From Spelaeicoccus albus (lineage in GTDB: Bacteria > Actinomycetota > Actinomycetes > Actinomycetales > Brevibacteriaceae): a stretch of 64,000 nucleotides of DNA. Shown piece by piece: positions 1 to 8,030 of this stretch (within the stretch, counting starts at the first letter, position 1; each line of letters begins with the position of its first letter). Where the stretch lies: NCBI RefSeq assembly GCF_013409065.1, contig NZ_JACBZP010000001.1:1240001-1304000 (forward strand). Reading direction: 5' to 3'. A program made the position numbers and the translations under genes. The notes beneath the pieces are model-generated. The model was not told the DNA's origin, ran no database searches, and worked only from the letters and a program-made list of their open reading frames with translations.

Positions 1-671
1 AGATTCCAAAACACTTCGCCGATACCGAACACGCCGATGATCGGGATGATCGGGTCGATGCCTTCGAGGAATCCGGACAGGCCGAACGTGAACCGCGGGG
101 TGCCGGTCTGCAGATCGGTGCCGACCGTCGCAACGATGAGCCCCAGGATGATGGCGATGCAGCCTTTGACGACCGAACCGCCGACGAGCGTTCCGCTGAG
201 CAGCAGCGCCATGACGACGACGGCGAAGTAGACGTTGGGACCAAAAGCGAGTCCGACGCTGGCCATGGGCGTGGCGAGAAATACCAGTCCGATGACGGCC
301 AGGATGCTTCCAATGAATGAGGCGACTGCCGAGATCGCCAATGCCGTACTGGCCCGGCCTTGCTGGGCCATCGGATAGCCGTCAAGGGTTGTCATCAGCG
401 CGCCCGGGTCGCCGGGAATGTTGAGCAAGATGGCTGCGATACGGCCGCCGTATTCCGCGCCCAAATACAAGGAGACCATCATCACGAGGGCGTGAGTGGG
501 ATCGAGAGACATCGCCACCGGCAGGAGCAGCGCGATTGCGGTCGACGGGCCGAGTCCGGGCAAGAGCCCGGCAACAGTCCCGAGAAACACGCCGACCACT
601 ATGAATACGAGGTTGATGGGGTCGGTGAAGAGGTTGGCGAACCCGATTCCGAGCTGTGTGAGGGATTCCAT
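1..671 (-). CDS. tctA: Tripartite tricarboxylate transporter permease TctA (partial, runs off left edge)
   Basis: Large membrane subunit of a tripartite tricarboxylate transporter, which imports carboxylates handed over by the lipid-anchored binding protein TctC. The frame opens at ATG 671 and continues past base 1, so about 223 of the usual ~500 residues are present. Family signatures are visible: GLLPGLGPSTAIALLLP within the first 60 residues and NIPGDPGALMTTLDGYP near residue 85, set among long hydrophobic segments. It is the last gene of a tctC-tctB-tctA operon, 42 bases after tctB. The substrate (citrate, another carboxylate or an aromatic acid) cannot be read from the sequence. Confidence 0.93.
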   Translation of the reverse strand, partial: MESLTQLGIGFANLFTDPINLVFIVVGVFLGTVAGLLPGLGPSTAIALLLPVAMSLDPTHALVMMVSLYLGAEYGGRIAAILLNIPGDPGALMTTLDGYPMAQQGRASTALAISAVASFIGSILAVIGLVFLATPMASVGLAFGPNVYFAVVVMALLLSGTLVGGSVVKGCIAIILGLIVATVGTDLQTGTPRFTFGLSGFLEGIDPIIPIIGVFGIGEVFWN

Positions 672-713
672 GGTGCTTTCAGTCGTTGAGGAGCATACGG
701 GGCGCGGCGGTGC

Positions 714-1259
714 TCAGAACCCGAAGAGTCCAAGAGGCAGCAAGACACCGAGCAGATAAACGAAGAGGGCGTTGAGCGCGAACGACGTGACAATGCCGAA
801 TACGAGAGGCATCAGGAAGTCGCGGGCGCCGGCGGGCTTACGTCCGCGGAAGATCATTGCGAACACTGCGAGATAGAGCGTCGTCGCAATGATGAATCCG
901 ACCGGTTCGAATGCCGCAACGTACGCGGCCGTGAGCAGGACCGAACCAACGAGCGTGACAAGTGTTCGTCGTCCGTCACTGCTTTGTCGCTTCGTCGCGA
1001 CCCGGCCCGGGGCGGCCCGCTTCAGCTGCAGGATGGATTGGACGGCCATCGTCAACGTCAAAGCGGCCAGCAGAATGCCGACCCAGACGGGGTACGTGCC
1101 CGCCCCGAGGTCCGTACTGTTTTCCGGGCCGCTCGGCAGGCCCAATGCCATGACGAGGTAGCCGACCGTGACGACGGCCAGCAGTCCGCAGGCAATGAGG
1201 CCTCCGAGGGCTTGACGCTTATTTTCCAATGCCGAGCTTCTTAATGATTTGTTTGGCAT
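714..1259 (-). CDS. tctB: Tripartite tricarboxylate transporter small membrane subunit TctB
   Basis: Small membrane subunit of the TctABC importer, 181 residues, with about four hydrophobic helices (roughly residues 17-40, 52-75, 100-120 and 150-178), the normal TctB topology. It lies between the binding-protein gene and the large permease gene. From ATG 1259 the frame overlaps the end of tctC by 41 bases. A TTG at 1229 with a purine-rich stretch just upstream would shorten the overlap to 11 bases and is an equally credible start. TctB is poorly conserved, so the call rests mostly on size, topology and position. Confidence 0.85.
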   Translation of the reverse strand: MPNKSLRSSALENKRQALGGLIACGLLAVVTVGYLVMALGLPSGPENSTDLGAGTYPVWVGILLAALTLTMAVQSILQLKRAAPGRVATKRQSSDGRRTLVTLVGSVLLTAAYVAAFEPVGFIIATTLYLAVFAMIFRGRKPAGARDFLMPLVFGIVTSFALNALFVYLLGVLLPLGLFGF

Positions 1260-2229
1260 CTTTGCGTCCGGGCTCGATCACATTCTTCAAGAATTTGTCG
1301 CCGGGCACGAAATCCACCGTGAGGTCGAGGTTCTTGGTCTTCTTGGCGAACTCATCGGTTGCGGTGGCTTTCTTGATGGAATCTTTCCACCAGGTGACTG
1401 CTTCTTTTGGCATATTCGCCGGCCCGAAAACCCCGCGCCAATGCGGAATGACGACGTCGAGCCCCTGCTCTTTCCAGGTGGGCACGTTTTTTGCGCTCCC
1501 GACGCGTTTCGGGGCTGCAACAGCGAGGATCTTGAACTTGCCGGATTCGGCAAGAGTGATCGCCTCGGACAGACCGGTCGAGGCGACTTCGACGTGTCCG
1601 CCCAGCAGCTCGGTATTCAAATCGCCGCCCTCCTTGAAAGCGACGACGTTTAACGCCGAAATGTCCTTGATACCCGAATGCATGGCCGGCAACAGGATAT
1701 TGAATTGATCGTCGGACGGTGTCGTGCCAACGCCGAATGACACCGACTTTGGGTTCTTCTTGGCTGCTTTGAGGACATCTTTCGCGGTTTTGAACTTCGA
1801 GCCGGACTTGACCACCCACACTTCGTAGTCACTGGTCAGGCTCGCGAGCGGCGTGAAATCCTTGACCTGCATCTTCGTCGTATTCATCAGCGGCGACAAA
1901 TAGATCCGGTCCGATTCGACGACGACCGAATAGCCGTCGTTCGGGCGCTTCAGCAATGCGGCCCGGGCCGGGTTTCCTCCGCCCCCGCCGATGTTCTCAA
2001 CCTTGAAATTCGCGTCGATGTCCGTGGCTTTGAATCCCGACTGGAGAGTTCGGGTTGCCGTGTCCAAACCTCCGCCCGGTGAGCCGGCCGCGATCATCGT
2101 CAAACCGTGTTTGGGGAAACCCTCTTCGCTGGAGCTGCTTGAGTCGCGTGTTCCGCGGCATCCGGCCAAGAGGGTTGTGGCGGTGGCGACGCCACCCACT
2201 GCAAAAAGGCTTCTTCTGTTCAGGTCCAC
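1219..2229 (-). CDS. tctC: Tripartite tricarboxylate transporter substrate-binding lipoprotein TctC
   Basis: Extracytoplasmic solute receptor of the TctABC system, 336 residues. The start is GTG 2229, preceded by a GAGGAA-type ribosome site. The N-terminus (RRSLFAVGG then LLAGC) is a lipoprotein signal with Cys24 as the lipidation site, so the mature protein should be anchored to the membrane outer face. The body matches the Bug/TctC family, including the glycine-rich loop SPGGGLDTATRTL near residue 50 and a typical total length. It is the first gene of the operon and its leader faces a palindrome-rich spacer. The ligand is unknown. Confidence 0.92.
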   Translation of the reverse strand: MDLNRRSLFAVGGVATATTLLAGCRGTRDSSSSSEEGFPKHGLTMIAAGSPGGGLDTATRTLQSGFKATDIDANFKVENIGGGGGNPARAALLKRPNDGYSVVVESDRIYLSPLMNTTKMQVKDFTPLASLTSDYEVWVVKSGSKFKTAKDVLKAAKKNPKSVSFGVGTTPSDDQFNILLPAMHSGIKDISALNVVAFKEGGDLNTELLGGHVEVASTGLSEAITLAESGKFKILAVAAPKRVGSAKNVPTWKEQGLDVVIPHWRGVFGPANMPKEAVTWWKDSIKKATATDEFAKKTKNLDLTVDFVPGDKFLKNVIEPGRKDAKQIIKKLGIGK

Positions 2230-2511
2230 GGAGAATTCCTCGCGTTCTTATACGACGTTGTATTGGGGACGGCGGCACGCGGACATGCCGCGGATGTCGC
2301 GAGCGCGATGGGAACCGTAGCGGCCTGGGGATCGCCCGTGGGCTTGCCGTCTGCGCGTTAGGGGTTGAACGCGCGGACGCGTGCGCGGTTCGCATCAAAA
2401 GCTCTCGATGCATCCTATATCCGATAGATAAATTTTCCGAATGACTGCCGCACTTCGTGGATGGAGCTTTGCCGGCCCTCACCGACCAGCTGCTCCCGCT
2501 CTCTTACCGCT

Positions 2512-2560
2512 CTCGTACCCGCTTTTCTCCTCCGCCCTCGTACCCGTTTTCTCCTCCGCC
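2512..2560 (+). repeat. Imperfect tandem direct repeat, pyrimidine-rich
   Basis: Two adjacent copies, 2512-2536 (25 nt) and 2537-2560 (24 nt), each begin CTCGTACCCG and end TTTTCTCCTCCGCC. They differ only by one extra C in the first copy. A third, degenerate start (CTCTTACCG) lies just upstream. It directly precedes the palindrome at 2581. Function unknown. Confidence 0.8.
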
Positions 2561-2580
2561 CGCCTTTCTCCGACCCTCCC

Positions 2581-2674
2581 GCGCCGAGTGGTGGCGAATG
2601 GCTGCGAAATCGGCGATTTCGCAGCCATTCGCCACCACTCGGCGCGGCCGGACCGCCATTCGTCACCACTCGGG
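2581..2674. repeat. Perfect 65-nt palindrome plus trailing half copy (copy 1)
   Basis: Bases 2581-2612 and 2614-2645 are perfect inverted complements (32-nt arms) around a single G. A partial third arm, GCCATTCGTCACCACTCGGG, follows at 2655-2674. The central 57 nt are identical to the palindrome at 7926-7982, which has the same trailing half copy. It sits between divergent genes, so it is not simply a transcription terminator. A REP-like or miniature mobile palindromic element is the likeliest class. Confidence 0.9.
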
Positions 2675-2772
2675 CCTGCTCGCGTAGACTGCCGAATATC
2701 CTGTAGTCCGAACTTGCCCGATGCGGCGTTCCACGCACAGCCTCGGCAGTTCACGCACGAACGGAAAGACAC

Positions 2773-3153
2773 ATGATCAACGACGACCAGTCGCCAAAGC
2801 CGGGCGAGCCGGCGCGCCCGGCCGAGAACGGCGGCGCTCCCGGCGAACCAGCTTCCGGCAAGCTCGAGCACGCCTTCGCCCACATCCGCCCGAAGCGTCC
2901 GGCACTCTGGCTCTTGGTGATCCCCACGATCCTCTACCTGCTCACGCCGGTCGTGGCCAATAGCATTCACCCGATTCTGTTGGGCATGCCGTTCATCGTG
3001 TTCTACACGGTCGTCGTCACGGTGTTGACCTGGGCGATCATTTGGCTGACCGCGCGAATCGACCCGATTTACCGGGCCGGCGCCGTCGAACCGGTCCCCG
3101 CGGACATCGCCTTCGGTGAAGCGCCGGCCGAGGACAAGGAGGCCGGTCGATGA
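2773..3153 (+). CDS. DUF3311 small membrane protein, partner of symporter
   Basis: A 126-residue protein with a proline- and charge-rich N-terminal tail (residues 1-45) followed by two membrane helices (about 50-70 and 76-98). The second includes the DUF3311-type core IHPILLGMPFIVFYT. DUF3311 genes usually sit directly before a sodium:solute symporter gene, as here: the stop overlaps the next start in an ATGA. It is probably an accessory subunit needed for assembly or activity of that carrier; this is inference from family context. Confidence 0.85.
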   Translation: MINDDQSPKPGEPARPAENGGAPGEPASGKLEHAFAHIRPKRPALWLLVIPTILYLLTPVVANSIHPILLGMPFIVFYTVVVTVLTWAIIWLTARIDPIYRAGAVEPVPADIAFGEAPAEDKEAGR

Positions 3154-4631
3154 GCGGCGACGCAATAATTGCCATAATCATCTTTGCAGCGGCCATGGTC
3201 GCAACAGTCGGCGTCGGGCTCTGGTCCGGACGCGGACGCGAGAAATCGATGACGGAATGGTCGATTTCCGGGCGCGGCCTCGGCGTGATCTTCATCCTGC
3301 TGCTGATGGCCGGCGAAACGTATACGAGTTTTTCCTTCCTGGGCACGGCCGGCTGGTCGTACGAATACGGCGTCCCGATCCTCTACCTGATCGCCTATTT
3401 GAGCGTCGGACTGGTCGTGGCGTACCTGGTGGCACCGCTCTTGTGGACATACGCCTCCCGGCACGACCTCGTATGCATCTCCGACTTCGCCGAACACCGA
3501 TTCAAATCCCGCCCGCTGGGCATCCTGGTCGCCGTGCTGGCCACGATCTTCCTGATCCCGTACATCCAGGTGCAGATCCAAGGCATGGGCGCGGTCGTCA
3601 ACGCCATGTCGTACGGAGCGATCGACCTGAACGCGGCAGCAATCATTTCGTTCATCGTGGCCGAAGCGTTCATCTTGGTGTCGGGCCTGCGCGGGTCTGC
3701 CTGGGTCAGCGTGCTCAAGGACGGCCTCGTGATCTTGTCGGTCGTGTTCCTGGCGGTCTACGTGCCGCTGCACTACTTCGACGGCATTGGCGAATTCGTC
3801 ACGAAAATGGTCGCCGAGAAGCCCGAATGGCTCACATTCCCCGGCCACGGCCCCGGCACCTTCGGGTCGACTTGGTTCATTTCGACGATCGTGCTGAACG
3901 CCGTCACCATCGTCATCTTCCCGACGACCGTCGCCGGATACTTGAGTTCGAAGTCGCCGAACACGCTGCGCCGCAACTCGATCATCCTGCCGTGGTACCA
4001 GCTGCTGCTCATCGTGCCCATGGTGATCGGTTGTGTGGCGCTGTTCGTCGTTCCGGCGTTGAAGGATTCCGATTTGGCGCTGTACAGCGTCGTCGTCGAT
4101 TCCCTGCCGGCGCCGATCGTGGCGGTCATCGGAGTGGCCGGCGCGTTGTCCGCGATCGTGCCGATGAGCGTGTTCATGCTGTCGATCGGCACGATGTGGG
4201 GTCGGACCATCCTCGGCGGCGGGATGCGCGGGCCGGCAAAGACTGAGGCTCAGGATGCGCGGCAAAAGCAGATCGCGCAGCTCGTGTGCCTGCTGGTCGG
4301 CGTCCTGGCATTGGCCGGAAGCCTGTTCTTGCCCGGCGCGCTCGTCAACTTGTCCGTGCTGTCGTACGAGGGCCTGGCGCAGCTGGTCCCGGTCGTGCTG
4401 CTCAGCCTCTACTGGCCGCGCATGAGCAAGGTGGCCGGAGCGTCCGGACTCATCGTCGGCTCCATCGCCATGGTCGTTTTGCATTACACGGGGCACGACC
4501 CGCTCTGGGGCATCAACGGCGGGCTGATCGCGCTGGCTCTGAACTTGATAGTCGTCATTGCGGTGACCGCGGCCAAGCCCGATCCGCGCTCCCGTGCAGC
4601 GTCCGCGCGGGCGACGGCGGAGGTGAACTGA
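3150..4631 (+). CDS. Sodium:solute symporter family (SSS) transporter
   Basis: A 493-residue carrier with about 13 hydrophobic helices, typical of the SSS family, which couples Na+ (or H+) entry to uptake of sugars, amino acids, vitamins or organic acids. The N-terminal region has the family pattern of a short lead helix, a SMTEWSISGRGLG loop and an AGETYTSFSFLG segment where the sodium site forms. It overlaps the DUF3311 gene by 4 bases and is followed one base later by a C45-type hydrolase. The operon suggests a substrate bearing an amide or acyl bond that is cleaved after import. Substrate not determined. Confidence 0.92.
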   Translation: MSGDAIIAIIIFAAAMVATVGVGLWSGRGREKSMTEWSISGRGLGVIFILLLMAGETYTSFSFLGTAGWSYEYGVPILYLIAYLSVGLVVAYLVAPLLWTYASRHDLVCISDFAEHRFKSRPLGILVAVLATIFLIPYIQVQIQGMGAVVNAMSYGAIDLNAAAIISFIVAEAFILVSGLRGSAWVSVLKDGLVILSVVFLAVYVPLHYFDGIGEFVTKMVAEKPEWLTFPGHGPGTFGSTWFISTIVLNAVTIVIFPTTVAGYLSSKSPNTLRRNSIILPWYQLLLIVPMVIGCVALFVVPALKDSDLALYSVVVDSLPAPIVAVIGVAGALSAIVPMSVFMLSIGTMWGRTILGGGMRGPAKTEAQDARQKQIAQLVCLLVGVLALAGSLFLPGALVNLSVLSYEGLAQLVPVVLLSLYWPRMSKVAGASGLIVGSIAMVVLHYTGHDPLWGINGGLIALALNLIVVIAVTAAKPDPRSRAASARATAEVN

Positions 4632-4632
4632 G

Positions 4633-5721
4633 ATGGCTGAGCTGCCGTTGCCGCTCATTCAACTGACCGGCACTCCCGCCGAGATCGGCGGCCGGCTGGG
4701 CGAACGGACGTCGGGCGCGGTGGCCGAGTCGATCGCCTGGTATCGGCGCCAATTTCAGGACGCCGGCGGGCTGAGTTCCGCCGACCTGGCTCGGCTCGGC
4801 GGCGGGTTCCGTGAGCAGACCGCGGCCTGGCATCCGCGGATCGCCGCGGCACTCGACGCGCTCGCGGACGGCGCCGGGGTCGACGTCGCCGACGTGTACG
4901 CCATCAATGCGCGCACCGAGCTGATGTCGGCAAGTCCGCTGCCGCCGGTGGACGGATGCACTGCCGCGGCAGTGACGGAGGGCGCCGGCGCGAAGAGACA
5001 TCTGCTGCTTGGGCAGAACTGGGACTGGGGCGTCGACGTCCCCGATACGACAGTGCTGCTGGCCACGCGCGATGAACGCGGCCATGGCGTCGTCACGCTG
5101 GCCGAGCCGGGCATGTTGGCCAAGACCGGACTGAACGATGCCGGCGTCGGGCTGACCGTGAACATTCTGCGCACCGGCGCGGACGCCCCCGCCGCCGGCG
5201 TCCCCTACCATGTGCGGCTCCGGGCCGTGCTCGAACAGCGCGACTTCGACGGTGCTCGGAGAGCGGCCGAGGCCGGGCCGTGCGCGGCAAGCATCAATAT
5301 GATGGTCGCGCACGGCGGGCGGGCCGTGGATCTCGAGGTGACGCCGGACGGCGTGCACGCGATCGACCCGGACGGCGGGCTCCTGGTGCATACCAACCAT
5401 TGCGTGATCGAGTCGGCCGCGGACGACGTCGGGCCGCTCACGATGCCCTCGACGACAGCCCGGCAGTCGAGGGCGCAGCACATCCTCGACGGCAAGCGCG
5501 GCGCGATCACGGCCGGCGACCTGCGGGCGGTGTTCACCGATCATGACGGCGGCATCGACCGCATCTGCCGGCACGCCGGAGCCGATCCGAGGGTGGCGCC
5601 CGGCGACAAAACCGTCTACAGCGTGGTGATGGATCTTGATGACCGCACCTTCGCGGTGGCGCGGGGGCCGGTTTGCGAAAATCCACACGTCGAGCGGACG
5701 TTGACCGAGCTGCTGCCGTGA
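4633..5721 (+). CDS. C45-type autoproteolytic acyltransferase/hydrolase (penicillin acyltransferase-like)
   Basis: A 362-residue N-terminal-nucleophile enzyme of the peptidase C45 / acyl-CoA:6-aminopenicillanic acid acyltransferase class. These are made as precursors that self-cleave before a Gly-Cys pair, and the freed Cys hydrolyses or transfers amide-linked acyl groups. The expected site is DGCTAAAV, with Cys109 as nucleophile, followed by the conserved GQNWDWGV at about residues 125-132. The gene starts one base after the symporter stop, so the two are co-translated. Most bacterial members have unknown substrates; antibiotic or N-acyl amino acid hydrolysis is possible but not shown. Confidence 0.88.
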   Translation: MAELPLPLIQLTGTPAEIGGRLGERTSGAVAESIAWYRRQFQDAGGLSSADLARLGGGFREQTAAWHPRIAAALDALADGAGVDVADVYAINARTELMSASPLPPVDGCTAAAVTEGAGAKRHLLLGQNWDWGVDVPDTTVLLATRDERGHGVVTLAEPGMLAKTGLNDAGVGLTVNILRTGADAPAAGVPYHVRLRAVLEQRDFDGARRAAEAGPCAASINMMVAHGGRAVDLEVTPDGVHAIDPDGGLLVHTNHCVIESAADDVGPLTMPSTTARQSRAQHILDGKRGAITAGDLRAVFTDHDGGIDRICRHAGADPRVAPGDKTVYSVVMDLDDRTFAVARGPVCENPHVERTLTELLP

Positions 5722-5776
5722 CTATCATCAGTTCCAAGCGCCCCGCCCGAGCCGAGCGACCGAGAGGACAACACTC

Positions 5777-7384
5777 GTGATCGACACCATCCCGACGATT
5801 TTCCGAGCAGCATCGATCGTGGCGCAGGCCGGTAGCGGTCCCGAACCGGAAGCGATGGCCGTGGCGGACGAATTGGTCGTGGCCATCGGCACGGTACCCG
5901 AGTTGACGGACCGTTTCCCGGACGCTCCAGTGGTCGATTTCGGGGAAGCGACGATAGTGCCGGGGTTCAACGACGGCCATGCGCATATCGCCATGACTGC
6001 CGAGGACATCTTGCACAGCGATCTGTCGTACGACGCCGTGAAAACAATGGACGAACTGCTGACGGCAGTTACCGAAGCAGCGCGGGAAACGCCGGACGGC
6101 GAGTGGGTGCGCGGCAGCAGGTTCGATGACCAAAAGACGGGTATGTTCACGCGCGACGATCTGGACCGGGTCGTGCCGGGGCACCCGGTCTTAGTCACTC
6201 ACGTGGCCGGGCACTGGGGCGTCGTGAACTCGAAGGCCCTCGAACTGCTGGGAATCGACGAGTCCTCCGAGGATCCGCCGGGCGGTCAGTACGACAGGTA
6301 TCCGGACGGCCGCCTGAACGGCAGGCTCGTCGAGCGGGCGCTGATGAACGTCTCGCTGCCGGCGACCGCTCACGAAGGGCCGGGCGTGCCGGCCAGCAGC
6401 TTCGCCGACTTGCAACGCGGCGTGGCCAAGGTGATCCGCAGATGGAACGCGGCAGGGCTGACGTCGGTGTGCGACGCGCTGGTGGGGCCGGACGACGTCC
6501 GGATGTTCTCGGCTGCGCGGCATGCCGGCAACCTGACCATGCGGATTGGAATGCTGCTGTCGATCGATCATTACGACAAGGCCGTGCAGCTGGGCGTCGG
6601 AAGCGGCTTCGGTGACGACTATCTGCGGCTTGTCGGGGTGAAGGCGTTCTTGGACGGCGCGATCGGCGGACGGACCTGCCTGCTCTCCGAGCCGTTCACG
6701 GGTACCGACTACCGCGGCCTGCAGACGACGTCGACCGATGACTTGAACCGGAATGTCGCCCGCGTGCACGCCGACGGCAATCGGATAGGAGTACACGCCA
6801 ACGGCGACGAGGCGATCCGGCTGGTACTGGATGCGTTCGAGACCGCGCAGCGGGAAATGCCCAGACCCGGGCTGCGGCATCGGATCGAGCATTGCAGCGT
6901 GATCGACGACGAGATAGTGGCACGGATGAAGGCCCTGGACGCCATTGCCGTGCCGTTCGCGGGATACGCGGCGTATCACGGCGGCGCATTGAACGGATGG
7001 TACGGCGAGGAGCGGACGAGCCGCATGTTCGCGCACCGGACCCTGCTGGACGCCGGGCTGACGGTGGCCGCGTCGTCGGACTACCCGTGCGGGCCGTTCC
7101 AGCCGCTGGTCGGCATGCAGTCGATGGTCACCCGCACCGGCATGGACGATGGCGCGGTCGTCGGCGGCAATCAGCGGATCAGCGCTGCCGAGGCGCTCAA
7201 AGTGTTCACGATCGGATCGGCCGATGCCAGCGGCGACGCTGCCGTCAAGGGCCGGTTGGCGCCGGGATATCTGGCGGATTTCACGGTGCTGGGCGAGAAC
7301 CCGCTCGAGGCCGATCCGATGGGGATCGCCGACATCGACGTGGAGGCGACGTACGTCGGGGGAACCGTCGTCCACGAGCGCTAA
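5777..7384 (+). CDS. YtcJ-like metal-dependent amidohydrolase
   Basis: A 535-residue member of the amidohydrolase superfamily, YtcJ/AepA type. The start is GTG 5777 behind a GAGAGGA ribosome site, 55 bases after the C45 hydrolase. Metal ligands are recognisable: the HxH of NDGHAHIAM near residue 71, later histidines in GVHANGDEA and RIEHCSV, and an aspartate in SSDYPCGP. The protein is probably cytoplasmic and cleaves C-N bonds in a small amide or cyclic amide. It closes the DUF3311-SSS-C45 operon, so it may act on the imported substrate or on a C45 product. Confidence 0.88.
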   Translation: MIDTIPTIFRAASIVAQAGSGPEPEAMAVADELVVAIGTVPELTDRFPDAPVVDFGEATIVPGFNDGHAHIAMTAEDILHSDLSYDAVKTMDELLTAVTEAARETPDGEWVRGSRFDDQKTGMFTRDDLDRVVPGHPVLVTHVAGHWGVVNSKALELLGIDESSEDPPGGQYDRYPDGRLNGRLVERALMNVSLPATAHEGPGVPASSFADLQRGVAKVIRRWNAAGLTSVCDALVGPDDVRMFSAARHAGNLTMRIGMLLSIDHYDKAVQLGVGSGFGDDYLRLVGVKAFLDGAIGGRTCLLSEPFTGTDYRGLQTTSTDDLNRNVARVHADGNRIGVHANGDEAIRLVLDAFETAQREMPRPGLRHRIEHCSVIDDEIVARMKALDAIAVPFAGYAAYHGGALNGWYGEERTSRMFAHRTLLDAGLTVAASSDYPCGPFQPLVGMQSMVTRTGMDDGAVVGGNQRISAAEALKVFTIGSADASGDAAVKGRLAPGYLADFTVLGENPLEADPMGIADIDVEATYVGGTVVHER

Positions 7385-7423
7385 GCGGCGGCGAGCCCGT
7401 CGTCGTCGCCACCCGCGGCGGGG

Positions 7424-7846
7424 CTAACCGGCGGTGCCGTACGTGTGAGTGAGCCGTAGATGCAAGGGCAGCCGTCGCTCGGCCACCATCGCTTGGCGGA
7501 ACTCGGTCCAGTCGGGATGCTCGCCTTGCACGCGGCGGTAAATGTCGACCAGATCGTCGGTGCTCGCGTCGTCCGGATTCTTGCACTCGGGGAGCAGACC
7601 GGCGTCCGCCTCCGCTACGGCGTAGATCCAGGGCCCTTCGCCGTGCACGAGAAGTGTGGCGCGCGGATCTCGTCGTAGATTAGCCGTCTTGGCGCGATCG
7701 GCAGTGATGGACACGCGAACCAGATCGGTGTCGCGGTCGTACGCGTAGGTGACGACGGACATCTGCGGCCTGCCATTTCGGCGGATTGTCGCAAGCGTGA
7801 CGAAGTGCTGAGACTCGATGACGTCGCGGATCGGATCGGCGGCCAT
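7424..7846 (-). CDS. PPOX-class F420-dependent flavin-fold oxidoreductase
   Basis: A 140-residue split-barrel protein of the pyridoxamine-5-phosphate-oxidase superfamily, in the subgroup usually annotated as F420-dependent (TIGR03618-like). The N-terminus FVTLATIRRNGRPQMSVV, the strand VRVSITADRAKTANLRRDP and the LLVHGEGPWIYA segment give the expected order for cofactor binding. Such proteins reduce small unsaturated metabolites or bind F420. It is alone on the minus strand, convergent with the amidohydrolase and separated from the next minus gene by the second palindrome. Actual cofactor and substrate are inferred from family only. Confidence 0.85.
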   Translation of the reverse strand: MAADPIRDVIESQHFVTLATIRRNGRPQMSVVTYAYDRDTDLVRVSITADRAKTANLRRDPRATLLVHGEGPWIYAVAEADAGLLPECKNPDDASTDDLVDIYRRVQGEHPDWTEFRQAMVAERRLPLHLRLTHTYGTAG

Positions 7847-7925
7847 GGTGTGTCCTTCGGTGTTGGTGAGAACTTCTTTTCACCTTACGTCGCCAGCCTG
7901 GTGTTGCTGTGTCCTCTGCGCCCAT

Positions 7926-8016
7926 CGAGTGGTGGCGAATGGCTGCGAAATCGGCGATTTCGCAGCCATTCGCCACCACTCGGGGAGGGGGAGCAGCCAT
8001 TCGCCACCACTCGGCG
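7926..8016. repeat. Perfect 57-nt palindrome plus trailing half copy (copy 2)
   Basis: Bases 7926-7953 and 7955-7982 are perfect inverted complements (28-nt arms) around one G, identical to the core of the palindrome at 2581-2645. A half copy with the same arm sequence lies at 7993-8016, in the same orientation and at similar spacing as in copy 1. Here it lies between two minus-strand genes, 14 bases before the end of the amidohydrolase gene, so on the minus strand it could also serve as a transcription terminator. Confidence 0.9.
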
Positions 8017-8030
8017 GCCGGGAGGAGGCT

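Larger units (their letters stand above)
2230..2772. other. Gene-free spacer between divergent transporter operons
   Basis: This 543-base stretch separates the divergent tctC and DUF3311/symporter operons. No frame in it has a convincing ribosome site or family match. It holds the tctC leader at its left end, a pyrimidine-rich imperfect direct repeat (2512-2560), a perfect 65-nt palindrome with a trailing half copy (2581-2674), and the leader of the rightward operon. Promoters for both operons must lie here, but I see no clear -35/-10 pair. Confidence 0.8.

Noticed and set aside
2581-2674. Palindrome considered as a CRISPR repeat
   Set aside because: Only two distant copies in the window, no regularly spaced spacers and no cas genes.
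3069-4658. Long open frame antisense to the first sodium symporter
   Set aside because: Arg/His/Asp-rich translation with no family features; it mirrors codon bias of the real gene on the other strand, as do similar long antisense frames at 12530-13669, 15795-17258 and 61764-63023.
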